Positions 44,189 through 56,198 of a stretch of 64,000 nucleotides of DNA are shown here, one piece after another (within the stretch, counting starts at the first letter, position 1; each line of letters starts with the position of its first letter). The translations under genes were made by a program, and so were the position numbers. The DNA is from Entonaema liquescens (lineage: Eukaryota > Ascomycota > Sordariomycetes > Xylariales > Xylariaceae). The notes below the pieces were generated by a model that searched no databases, was not told the origin of the DNA, and saw only the letters and a list, made by a program, of their open reading frames with translations. The stretch spans positions 248,001 to 312,000 of the forward strand of contig CADCSX010000006.1 of NCBI GenBank assembly GCA_902805475.1, read 5' to 3'.

Positions 44189-45705
44189 CTTGCTAGGATA
44201 TGTGGAACAAGATTGAGGGTAAACAAATAAAAATAATATTTGACTGCGGGGAGGTCAGGAAACGTCGCGAGCCGTTTACCTTATACCGGATTAGAATTAC
44301 GAATAAATCTTTATCAATCGAATGCGATACGATGCGAAATGATTTATCGAATTCGGTCTAGGATTTAATAGGAGACAAAATCCAGTGGATGATTAGTTTT
44401 GAAATGTCGTGTTTGCCCCGAAGGAAAAAAAAATAGATTCTAGGTAGGAAAAAAAAAAGCTGCCCGAAACTACGAAGTGGGAGGTCGCAAAGGACTTTCA
44501 ACTTTTAGCGTTTCTAATACTACCCCTCACTTATCTCACTCCAGGGGGGTTAACCTAAATAAGTTTATCACGAAAGTTCTGGACATTTCGACTTCCATCT
44601 TTTTTATCTTGTGCTAACCATAAGGCTCTCTTGGCTTTTTATTCAACGCCACATCAACCTAGCCTCGCTTTACTAAATACACCCAGATGGAATGTCTATA
44701 AAATCTTTTGTGACTAAGAAATTTGAAAAGTTTCTTATTTTCAATGTTTCTATTCCTGAAGTACTATGTTAAATCTTATTTTATGTATCACTTCCATATA
44801 TACCCGTGATCTGTGCATCTAGAAGTATCATTAATTCCTTATGGTCAAAGTGGCCGGAGAACATTTTATTCAAACTTCCGGGTTGCTTTCATTCTAGTCG
44901 AACTTCATTATCATCTAACTATGTTCTTTCAACACTTCATAAAGAGTCTTATAGAGAAGGTACATAAATGGACTAGGTATGGACTAAAACTACAACTGAA
45001 TTCAGCTAGCTCTCATATAAATCCACTCCTTACATTGTTCTATTCCACCCCCTTTTCAAGCCCACCTAACTCCCCCACCATGCCTTGATACTATGTAATG
45101 CCAACCACGATGGTGGGGTTTTCAAGTACTGACCGCTTTGCCGCCTTGCCGACAAGACACTTAACCCTTAACTCTTAGGTACACTTGCTTAGTTTCCAGA
45201 TTCTCATCATTCGTCTGCTACGTGTACAGAAACAATTACAACTCATTCTCTACAGAGACGGCGGGTATCGATGGTGATCATCATCAGCAATAAGAAAGAC
45301 GCAACGGGATGACTCAGATCTTTATGCCCAAAGGTTTTTCATGCTCCTGTTCAAATTTTCGCACCCATCACAAGCTTGTAAGTTGATCAGGGAATGGATA
45401 GATACCTGTACGTAAAGATTCAATATTCGTCCAATACAATGTTATATACATTAATACATGACAAACGCCAATGTTAGGAAAATTTTTAATTTCCTGACAA
45501 ATTAGCACGAGCTGAGAACTACCATCTAGCGGTTGGGTCATAATGTCCATATACTTCTAATAGCCCAAGCGCTCGTCGTATGTTGCACAATGAACTCGTA
45601 GTATACCTATTCATACCTCTCAATAGGGTAGGTATAACTATGTCATATGTAGAAAGTAGCAATCCCTTTAAATCTAATTGCTATGCCCTATCTACAATTC
45701 ACCTT
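44189..45705. other. Intergenic: hsp88 promoter and 3' region of ARG2
   Basis: About 1.5 kb. It carries a heat-shock element (separate entry) and A-rich tracts near 44430. No coding frame is supported. Confidence 0.45.
44572..44589. promoter_or_regulatory. Heat-shock element upstream of hsp88
   Basis: GAA (44572), TTC (44577), GAC (44582) and TTC (44587) alternate at 5-base steps. This is four HSE units with one mismatch, about 385-400 bases before the hsp88 start. It fits Hsf1 control, which is known for fungal hsp88. Confidence 0.6.
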
Positions 45706-47908
45706 CTAATCTGCCCATGACGGCTCGATACCCCGGCAGACGCTTTCGTAGTCCTTAAATCTTTGCTCATCCAGAGCCAAGCCCGGAGTCGTCCAAAACA
45801 TGGTCCAATTCATGCCGCCTAGCTTCAAAGAGCCCCTCGACCGCTCAAAATACCATTTGTTGACAGGGTTGTCCTTTCTGCTCCTCCAACACACCCCATT
45901 TGGAAAGCAGTCTCGAACCATAGCATTGAATATGATATCGCTCACACCCCCTGCCCCTTGGCTCTTGCGGAGAACCGCGAACTTGTCCAGGTAGGGCACG
46001 AGCCGGTTTGGAACATCTGCTCCGGAACCTTCTATCCCCGGAGGCTTCTCCCAAGTCAATAAAGCTCCACCTTCATATTCCCCTGCAATAATTATGCCGG
46101 CTAGATTTCCATGTATCCTCTTCAAATAATGGTCTACATCGAGCTTCCTGCCAAAGGAGTCTTCGATCAAGTTCACGAGCCTGGGCAGATCTATGCACGG
46201 ATCCGTAAGGTTCAGATATTTCTGCCCTGGCTGGGGTGGCTTCCATGGAGTAACCCGGGGGTCCGGGAAGATAGTTAAGGGCACACCACGTTTAGCCAAA
46301 GTTGTCAATGACCCGATCTGGGCCATACCGGTCGAAGATGTAACGGGCCTGAAGCGTTCGGGCGGTAGTGACGAGGATTGGACCGGCTTGTCAGTCAGAA
46401 GGCTATGTATTAGAGGATTCTGACCCCGTCTTGTTCCGACGAGTGCCCAGTCAATGCCGTTGTCCTCTGGAGCTCGTTCATTTGCCACTTCCTGGGGGTC
46501 GTGATGACTGCGGATGAAGTCGGTGGCAGTAAGGATAAGACATTCTTCGCTAACTCGGCATTTTCCAGATGCTGTGCATTAACCGAACTTGAGATATCCG
46601 AGTCTGGAGGTGCCGGAGTTGTCAGATCATTTCGGACTTCCTGGAACTCATGCTCTAGGTTCAAAAATAAGTATCTCCCAGTAGCCCGGTTTTTAGCGGG
46701 GATGCCTCCGAGAGGGTCCAAGACGATGAGTCGGTATACCTCGGCGGATCTTGATGTTTGTATTGCTTTCGAGTCCTCAACCGGCTGGCCTGGAAACTGG
46801 AGGCCCGATAGTTGTCTCGTCAAAGCCAGGATGGCGTCGTTAGCACTAACAGGCTTAACAGCGCAATCATCAGCGGTATACCCGAAGGAGGAGATGATGG
46901 GGATCACCTCCTCTTGCAATGCAGCCATTAGATCATGGGCATTACCAACAAATAGGCCACGCGAAGTGAATGGCGAAGAATCGTCCTCGGGTAAGGTTTC
47001 GATGGTAAGTGGCGAATCGATAACCCGTGCCCCAGGTGCATCGTAATTGTCTATCGCCGTGGCTATACGATTAGCCTGCACAGTGGCCGTTTGTCGTCGG
47101 TGAGCCTCGTTCTCTCCAGCTATACCAGTTTCAACCACAACGATACTAATTAACCCAAGCTTTCGGAGTTGGCTGAGAGTCTTTCCCACGCCATCTAAAG
47201 TGGCATCATTGACCTCCTGAGGAGCACGGAACTTAACCAATGCAACATATAGCGGTACCTGGATTGCAAGATCGGATTCATGCTTTAGTCCGTGAACAAT
47301 ATTCGTTTGCGCAGTAATGGCCTCGATAGAAGCTGCATTTTTGATAGCATCCACACTGTTTGCTGAACGACTCTGAGCCGCACGTTGCCTGAACCCTGTC
47401 GCCCCTTTCTTTTCTAATAGAGGTACAAATCTATTCATATACGCCTTAGCATCGCGTTTGGTTACTGAAGTCTCAAGGACAGATACGAAGAAGTCCTATG
47501 ATAAGGGTCAAAATAGTTTCATGCTTGATGAGTGAAGAGATTTAATACCCTATCGAGGCTTTTCTTCTGTTTTTCCGATTTTGAAATTGAAGTATATGGA
47601 GAAGCAAATGTTATCGAGTGCCCACCGAAATTTGGGGGCGTGCTCGGCGCAGAGCGCAACGACAACGGATTTGAGCCATTGATCCTATTTAGGTCCGTGG
47701 TTGACGGCGTCTAGTTATTTGCAATTAGTTAAGATGTTCTTAAATTTTTTATGATTATAGCATATTCTGACTAGCTTATCATGGAATGGCGGTGCATCTA
47801 GTCCCCAATAGATGCAAACTGTAGACTCCCATAGAGTAGCAATACAACGATGTCACTCACATTCAAGTTTGAAATTGCCCTCTTCCAGGCCATGAGTCGC
47901 ATTGTCAT
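45706..47908 (-). CDS. ARG2: Mitochondrial N-acetylglutamate synthase (Arg2), with one single-base break
   Basis: This enzyme makes N-acetylglutamate from acetyl-CoA and glutamate, the first step of arginine synthesis in mitochondria; fungal forms are arginine-sensitive and work with the Arg5,6 kinase. Three exons are inferred: 47908-47861, 47710-47549 and 47495-45706. The short first exon (MTMRLMAWKRAISNLN) is an amphipathic, basic presequence candidate. The kinase-like half includes LDRDFFVSVLE, RDAKAYMNRFVPLLEK, VALVKFRAPQEV and LRKLGLISIVVVETG. The C-terminal DUF619 acetyltransferase part includes LPRLVNLIEDSFGRKLDV, IIAGEYEGGALLTWE, YLDKFAVLRKSQGAGGVSD and VCWRSRKDNPVNKWYFERS. A break lies at the run 46494-46498, where one missing C (minus strand) separates VITTP from QEVANERAPEDNGIDWAL. 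The conceptual length is 666 residues. The neighbouring gene does not share a pathway. Confidence 0.92.
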
Positions 47909-49780
47909 AGCGCGCAGAGCATCTTGCACCGTCGAATATCTGACGAGGGAGCACGCTACCACCACATATCAAGTATCACCAATTTCTTCAAAAAGATCAG
48001 GCCGAGGAAACTGGAATTTGGCTAGGGAATTATTTTTCGAGTCCAGAGGGAAAGAGATGGACTTGAACTTATTAATATGGACAATTTAAATTCCAGTGAC
48101 TCAAGTTATCCAAACGCGGGTACGATAACAGATTGATAAGACACGCACTAACAATGCCGTGGCAGGTACTAGGTATGATATACTTGCGCTAAAGAGTACC
48201 TAACTTTGACCGCTATCGGCTGACCCCAAAGTAAGTAACTTCCCCCGGTCATCCCGTACCTATCCCGTACATTTCTACTCCAAACCTTCTTTCAATTTGT
48301 TCAATTTATGGTGTTAATTCTAGACCCCACCAATTGTGACATCAAAGTCAAGTTTTTTTTTTCTTCTTCCTTGGAAGTAACATCCATCGGGTTTCCATTC
48401 TTGTCTTATCCTCGTTACCTAGAAATTCATCTTGCCGAGTGAGAGGCCTCTTCGTAGTTGGGATAGTATCATGTTTATGCAATTATCACGACCAAAGAAA
48501 TGGCTCAGTTGTCGCCGCTTACAACACTTCATCCTTACCCCGGATTTAATGATAAATGATATCGCCAATGGTCGAATAAGATCCCGTCCGGCATTTTCTC
48601 CATTTCTTTAGACTGTTGTAAGGCGAACAGAAGTCGTATGCATATGTATGTCAGATGAGCCATTAGACAAGTGGCTAAGTGAAAAGTAACACCACTCTCT
48701 TAATCCAGGAATTCTTTCTGCGGTCGTAACCGTACCAGCCGAATACCAGTTCGTAACAAACAACCTGTATATGATATAGATAGGTACCTAGCCTAGGTAT
48801 ATATATATATATAGCATATGTAAGCTAGTTGGCCATTAAATTCAATAGGCATATTTCGTCAGCCAGATAGCATGAAAAAAGAAGTCATGATAGGTAAGTG
48901 TCGTTAGTTCTTTCATGCTATGTGGTGTTCCTATAACATGTAAGACAGGATTCTAGACTATGGATAGGTTAACCACTGGTTAACTGTTAGCAACCCTAAG
49001 TTCCGTAACTACACAAGGTACCTAGATATAGAGTATTAAAACTTGACGTTGTGTTATGAGTGCTTAGTCTAAAAGTGAAGCTAATGACAGTTACGGCGTT
49101 CTCACTCTCGTTCCGGAAAAGATACCAATACTGCTTCCCCTCCACGCAATAGTAGTAAGGGTCTCTTATATATTATCGACATCTTCTCTGTAAAATCCTC
49201 ATCATTCTTGAAGAGAGATACAACATCACCATGGAAGATGCCGAAGTTGGGAGGCGTCAGCTAATCATAATTATACGCTTCAGGATTGTAGTCAAATTTC
49301 CCAGAGTATACCTACGCCTTAGCTAAGGACATAATCCAATTGACCATCGATTTCCCGGTTTTGGGTCGTTTACACTATTAAATACAATGCACTTTGCGAT
49401 ATATTTCCTCTGGAGAGCTGGTTCATCCGATAGAGAGGGGGAAGCCATCGTCCATCCATAGCCACCTAGAAAAGGGGTAAAATCAGAGGATGCAAAGGAA
49501 AATCGAATGTGTATGCTCAGTATCTCTATTAGGAGAATCATTAATAATTTTCAAAGTATGGATAAAGTGAAAGTAAAGTCCATGACTCAACCCGTCCGCG
49601 TACTGTACCGCGTGTTTGTTTACCGAACCACCAACACCGCCAACGAAGGTCAAATCTCCCACATAACCAAACACTACGTCGCGTCTTGACAAGAAAGTTT
49701 CAACAACCCTTTCCAATTCCATTCCATAACACAGCTTTGCTTTCAAAATTCATTCTACAAGAAAAAAAAATCTCTTGACA
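47909..49780. other. Intergenic between divergent ARG2 and the GMC gene
   Basis: About 1.9 kb, AT-rich, with a (TA)n run at 48798-48813 and many TACCTA words. No gene is supported. The last 100 bases are CA/CT-rich and fit the GMC leader. Confidence 0.45.
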
Positions 49781-52366
49781 ATGTTGTCTACTGCCGCCCT
49801 TGCTGTCACTGGCAGTTTCTTGCTCTCGTTCGCGTCCGGTGTACGCATCTTTCCAAATGTCAATGGCTCCCTATCGCTCCAAGGTAGTTATGACTACATC
49901 ATTGTTGGTGCAGGAATAGGCGGTCTTGTCGTTGCTAATCGCCTATCGGAGAACGCGTCGGGTAAGTCCTTCAACCATTTAGTCCAAGCTGCGAGCATCC
50001 ATAGAACTAACGCTTGTGATAGTATCTGTACTAGTCATCGAATCTGGGGAGATGTACGTTATTCGGTCCTAATTTAGTCTTTAGGGAGATTTTCCTATCT
50101 CTTTTATTGCTCTCCCTCCTTAACTAACCATGCGTTCGGCTTAGTGACAACCGCGCGGAAGATGTTTCGATACCTGGGAATGTTGGACTCGAAGATCCGC
50201 GTAGGTACGAGGTGAAGCTAGAAATGGCACCTCAAGAGTTTCTCGATGGGAAGACCCGAATCTTTACCCAGGGAAAGGTCGTTGGTGGCAGCACTATAGT
50301 CAATGGCCTCGTCTGGACAAGGGGCTCAGTGGCAGACTTCGACGCATGGGAACATCTTGGCAATCCCGGATGGGGATGGATGGATCTCTTGCCATACTTT
50401 CGAAAAGTAAGCTATGATGCTCTCTAACTTCCTTCCTATTTTCCAAGTCGATTTAGATTAATTGATACATAAAATGTGTAGTCCGAAAATTATTCCACAC
50501 AAGACAACGACGAATTAACACGGGATATCCCCATAACGGCCCGTCAAGCTACCGCCAAACATGGCCACCAGGGTCCGGTAGAAGTGGGCTATCCAAACTA
50601 TTCATACAACCAGTCTTGTAAGTTAAACCGCGCGCTGTCGATTCTCATGCTGACTGAGTAAAAATGCAGATAACTTCCTCAGCGGTATCCAAAAACTCGG
50701 GATACCCGCTAACGAAGATCCAAATAGCGGGAATGCTACGGGCGCCTGCAGGGTCCCTAGTAGCATGACTGCAAAGAACCAATCTCGTTCCGATGCGCGT
50801 ACCGCATACCTCGATCCTGTGTTGGAACGCCCGAATCTACACCTTATCACTGGTCACACCGTTACCCGTATCTTATATGATAAAAATGGCGGGAAGTTCT
50901 CGAATTCAACCCACACTCGTGGTGTCTCTGGCCTAATGGTAACTGGTGTTGAGGCAAGTAGCCATGCCACTTCCCAAACTTCAACCACATACCGATCGTA
51001 GCACCTTTACTAACCCCATGTGGTATTATAGTTTGCTACCAACCAGACAGCTGGTACAATCAAAGCCACGTGTACGAAGGAGGTAATTCTCGCTGCTGGC
51101 TCCATTTTCTCGCCGGTATTACTGCAGATATCCGGTATTGGGCCGGCAAAACACCTAAGAAACCTGGGAGTTGACGTTGCTGTGGATCTCCCTGGAGTAG
51201 GAAGTAACCTGCAGGATCATCCTACCCTGGAACCTGTCTATGATTGTGAGTGCTTTCCGCTCCTGGGATTTCAGGTCATTTATTAACTATTGAGAAGACA
51301 CCTCACCAGATGTATTTTCGGCATGGGATATAGTAGGAAGCACGCGTGATGCCGTTCGGGAGGAATACCTGGCCAACCGTACAGGTTTGTTCCCATACTA
51401 AAAGTATTCCCATAACAGAAGCTTACATGTGATAGGACCTTGGACGGCGCCGATGGTGAATGCTATTGCCTTGCCAGCTTTGAGCTGGATAACGGATCGT
51501 GTCCAAGAAGTGTTGGACGATGCGGCTAACGCAACAGGTACGCTGCCGTCTTCGTACGATACGACCCTTCGCACAGGGTATGCCGCACAACAAGCCGAGC
51601 TACTATCTCTTCTTGCGCGAACCGACACACCAGCTTATGAGGTAATGTCAACATCCTGGGGCCAGCTGGCAATCAGTGCCATGCAACCATTCTCTCGCGG
51701 TACGGTCCTGGCAAATTCATCATCTATGTCTGAGAACTCTCAGCCTATCATTAATCCACGATTCTGTTCACATCCCGCGGACTGTGAACTACTACTTATA
51801 GGTCTTGAATTCAACGACCGTCTCATCCAGACGCCGCAAATGGCTGCGTTGAAACCAACACCTCCCCCGGGTTTCGGCGTCGAAGAAGCGCGAAACAAGA
51901 CGGCACTCGACGAGGCGATGCGAGGGAAGATTACAACTGGATTCCACCCAAGCGGTACGACGTCCATGTTACCACTGGCATATGGCGGAGTGGTTGACCC
52001 ATCGCTTAGAGTGTATGGCACGAGAAACCTGAGGATTGTCGATGCCGGTGTTATACCACTGATACCTGGCGCACACATCCAGGCTACGGTATATGCCATT
52101 GGCGAGAAGGTATGCTGTTTCTTGTTCCCTGTTTCCTGTTCAATATGCGATCTTAGAAGAATAGCACACTGATGACGACGAAACAGGCCGCAGATATCAT
52201 CAAGGATGAAAACTTAGGAATCCTCCCCAACGCGAGACCATGGCCTGGGATATCCCAAGATCCACCACCGACATCACCCGAAAATTCTCCAAAATCGGGA
52301 TTTCTACCAGTAGCTAGGCCTGGTCGTCGACATGATACCACCCATAGCAACCGGGAGATCCGTTAG
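49781..52366 (+). CDS. Secreted GMC oxidoreductase (FAD-dependent)
   Basis: An alcohol or sugar oxidase/dehydrogenase of the glucose-methanol-choline family, probably extracellular. Nine exons are inferred: 49781-49961, 50023-50053, 50145-50406, 50482-50617, 50670-50953, 51032-51245, 51310-51384, 51436-52109 and 52187-52366. The protein is 678 residues. A signal peptide is present (MLSTAALAVTGSFLLSFASG). DYIIVGAGIGGLVVANRL is the FAD motif, KVVGGSTIVNGLVWTRGS is the GMC N-terminal signature, and AAGSIFSPVLLQISGIG is signature 2. The catalytic pair is conserved as HPSGTTSM and GAHIQATVYAIGEK. Intron 5 begins with GC rather than GT. The second exon is only 31 bases. Substrate (aryl alcohol, choline-like or glucose) cannot be told by eye. 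The C-terminus is Pro-rich and low-complexity. Confidence 0.9.
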
Positions 52367-53100
52367 GTATAAAAACCCAGAAGATTCTATAATGTAGTTT
52401 AGTGCTAGTCATGAAGTTAAACATTATTGTTTCCCTTAATGTAGGTAGTTATAATGATAATAAACCAACTGTCTTATACAACCTGCTATGTAAGGCTCGT
52501 ATGTTTAGGCGTTACAATGGTTAAACGATTCACATTCATTAGGTAGGTAGGTACGCTATAGAAGTCGGCCGTCCAAATTTTGAGCAAGAGGTCAAGTATA
52601 AGTCACTTTTAATGTTCGGAGGCTCAAGTTATGACGAAAGGTCGTTGCCTGCAAAGATGTATATGTACATAAAGATCGACATCGTTAGTTTCAAGGTTTG
52701 CTTTGGCTTGTTGGCACTAAGCAGTAAAGGGTAAGAAGGGGGTGGGTTAGGCCAAGTGTTTGGGAAATCTTGGTGCCCGTTTTTCATGAGCCTTACCTTA
52801 AATGGTAAGGTTGAAATCAAAATACAGAAATATGTATCCTTAATTAGCCGAAGTCGCAATCGCCAGCCCTTTCCGTGCGGATTCTCAGTGGAATATAAAA
52901 GGTTATCTTCTCTCCCTCCTTTCCATCTAACCTTTTCTTCTTTTCTTCTTCATACTTACCTTGGGAGAAGAGTCCTTGCTCAAGAATAAGGACTCTTAAG
53001 GGGGGAAACCTGCATTGCACATCGCGGAGTTGACCCTCTTCTATTATCCTTCGTGGATCGTAGTTCCCGGAATTTTTGTTGTCTTCTAATCAGTTTTCAT
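52367..53100. promoter_or_regulatory. Intergenic ending in a promoter-like stretch
   Basis: Near 52894 there is TATAAAAGG, followed by a CT-rich tract (52905-52960) and then an ATG at 53101. This is the typical order of a fungal promoter. The gene it would serve is doubtful (next entry). Confidence 0.45.
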
Positions 53101-53231
53101 TATGGTTGTCGCTTTACGCGGTGCTATGAGGAAGACGGAACCAGATATAATTGTCGAACTTAGTTTTTGTAAAATCCCCTGTCCTGCTGGTGCCATCGAA
53201 ACCCGAATCGAAAACGTTTTGGAAACGTGTG
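53101..53231 (+). pseudogene. Possible orphan first exon or truncated gene
   Basis: From ATG 53101 an open frame encodes a protein-like stretch (VVALRGAMRKTEPDIIVELS, later CPAGAIETRIENVLE). It runs into a good donor GTGAGT near 53232. The acceptors I tried downstream (near 53285, 53348 and 53402) all lead quickly to stops, so no continuation is found. It may be a gene whose 3' part was lost or replaced, a short peptide gene, or a non-coding transcript. I do not recognise the family. Confidence 0.3.
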
Positions 53232-55523
53232 AGTGTTGCCTCTAATTGGGGAAGGCTTTTCGGATTCCAACAAGGCTTTACATAGCTTGCTCTAGAAAAT
53301 AAACAAAACATACATTCTTTTTTCGTCTTCGATCATTTCGGCGCAGGGTAGCTTTATTATCTCCGGGATCATCAAATTCAATTGTCTCAATTTAAATTGC
53401 AGTGCATTCTTAAATGAACACTTCCATCCAGCGCTATGCTGCGAATATTTCTGTATTAAAAAGGTTCTACTGTAATAGGATCCTGTGTTCCGAGGCCGTT
53501 CAACTTAACCTTGATAACTCGAGGAAGAATATTAATGATCTTTCTAAATCATACGAGGTCTTAAGACATTCGAAAGATCAAGACTCAAGCTTCCTAGCTA
53601 TTGCTCCTGACAATGAGCACGACTTTGAACACCAACGGCTTAGTTTCTACCTGCTGATGTTGAGTCTAAGTTCGATATCTACTGGATGCTAAAGTAAAAT
53701 ATGTAGGAGCTCACAGCTATGTTATATACAGTTCCACCAAAGAAATCTCAGTATTCATTTCCCCGCCAGGTATAGTGTACAGCTTCACGTTAATTCGTCA
53801 CCAATGTCTACATATGTACTACGTTGGTATCGCCTTAACATTTCGTTTACCACATGTTATGATTCGTTGCTATGTTTAAATACCCCCTTGCGGTTATCCC
53901 ATAGCCGGTCCAATGTAATGCATCTTCTAGGGATCTCTGGCAGAACTAAGTCGCCGACCCCTCTACGTTTATTTTTATTAACTATACAGGTATAGCGGTC
54001 CTTGACCACCTACTCTACGTATGCTAACGCGTTCCGAGGTCGAGAGACTGATGCCTCAAACTTCGTCACCTTCAACTAACTATATCAGACTAATATCAGG
54101 ATGCCTAGAAAGCTCAGTGGACGATGCATTTTCTCACGAGACGCAAGCCGAATAAACCACTCGTCTTTCATTCGTCTTCAGCATGGGTTGGCACCACCAG
54201 GGTGGCGTGTGAATACCCCGCAGAGTCTTGGTTTCAGGTAGTTGGCCGTGGAAAACTCGTCGATTCACGTATTCGATGTCAACGAGAACGAGGAGACCGT
54301 GTACGTCTACACTGGGTAGGTATGTTTGAGAAGATAATGACTGAATAGTTGGCTGTACCTATTGGTATATTAACGGGACAACCGAATAGAACAGCCACTA
54401 TGTGAGGCAAGCTTCATACTCCCGAGATGTGTAAGTCAGACGTATGAGACGGGCCATCAATGGTTCACGTAACAGTTACATCAACATATTACTCTCTGCG
54501 GTGTGCGTAGGTGTGTCAAGGTTCTACCTGGCTTATATGTTATATTATACGCTGTATTTGCCATCGGAATCTCGAGGTCGTGCTACCACCGCCAGTCTGG
54601 ATCCGAATGCCTAATGGTGAAAGTGCTTCCATGACAACTTCTGCCTGATTTTAGGGCCAGGACAATGAAAAACGTAAAGTATCCGAGGGGTTCAAATCTA
54701 TTGATAAGATTTATGCACAGACCGATGATTGGGTATGCGAGATCAGACTTGCAAGCATAGCCACGATGTCATGCATTCGTAGACCGGGATGCAACCGATG
54801 ATGACCATCGAGAGACCATCTAGGCCAAGCGTCGGATCTTGGCCGAGACGTTCAACGCACGTTGCCGTATTGATCAATATACAGCCAAACAGCTTCGTCT
54901 CTTATACACGCAAACGGATGAATGGTAATAGGGAGAGGCGGTCTGGCGGTCAAGAATGCACCCAAAGCAGCCATATGTATCAATATGGTATCTACAACGC
55001 TTTCCCACGCGAGGCTCTGCCGGCCCACGAATCATAACAAGTTTCAGGGCTTATCACACGATCATCTTACAGGTAGAATGCCGCAAGTCCGGGTCGACGC
55101 AGCGAAACGGAACGTCCAGTTCTTAGGTTTGGACGCCAGGAACTCGTTTTCTTAGCAAACAGCCCAATTATATGCCAGTGGAATATGACACCAGAGTAAC
55201 GTACCGGAGTCTTTCCCCCGCTTTCATAAGAAAGTGTTTTATCTCACGCGGCCTAGATCTTTACATGCTACAGACCTTGCGCAGTATACAAGAGTATACA
55301 AGAGTTATGTGCGCAAATGAGAAGATGAATCATAAACTCGTTATCTACCACGAGAAAAGCTTTGCCGAATTCTTATCAAGCCCCTCGTAATACTTAATTG
55401 GTGAGCGAAAGCAACATAATACTGGCTGATAATGGTAGTTGTAAATCGACACAAGGATGACGGGATATGATTTCACATGTTCCGCCTACGCGTTCGTGTT
55501 CCGAGTTGAAAACTTTGTGATCC

Positions 55524-55543
55524 TTTTTTTTTTTTTTTTTTTT
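55524..55543. repeat. Poly-T tract of 20 bases
   Basis: An uninterrupted T run in a gene-poor region, similar to those at 18817 and 32633. Confidence 0.85.
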
Positions 55544-56169
55544 AACGTCAAAGCTAGAACTCTCGATAGGTATAAACTTAGGTACTTAACCGTTAGACGC
55601 GTAAGTACTATTCCGTTTCTTACTCGCAACCCGTTAGCAAACAGATATTCCGTATCTCGATAAACGGAATACCTACCTAAACTAACCGTTTCGTAATAAC
55701 TACTCGGTTTTGAAACCCCGCCCTTCCTTACACGATTTTCAAGTTTCGGCTAACCATCAAAGAATCAGTCATATTATTATGGCTAACAATTGGCTACCAT
55801 CTTTAAACCCCCTTGCTATTCTTGTTACGCACTGTGACAAGGATGGCCCAGGCCCAACTTTCTCGACAAAGCTTCCTCCGCTGACTCTTTCGTCATGACA
55901 TAAATTCCTTTCCCCTCTTATTGCAGGCTTGTACCTGCGAAGACACATATCATCCACTGCTATGCGTTGCCGCGCCCATCTGTGCCCTTCCCATCAATCA
56001 CTCTATCTATGACCAAGGTGGATTTCTTTTTTTTCCCCAATTCCCTACACTTTACGTATTCTACCATCATCACATTGATTTGCTCTAGATTATGCTGGAA
56101 ATAATCTTTCTCATTTGGAATAAATCATTTTCAAGGATGGCTTTAAGAATCGGATAGTCATTTTGATAT

Positions 56170-56198
56170 GAAATTCAGAAATTCAGAAATTCAGAAAT
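56170..56198. repeat. Tandem 8-base repeat GAAATTCA
   Basis: Three perfect copies of GAAATTCA followed by a partial one. Confidence 0.85.

Noticed and set aside
54550..55160. GC-richer patch with several open frames on both strands
   Set aside because: I tried to read a decayed gene on either strand, but stops interrupt every plausible frame and no family was recognised.
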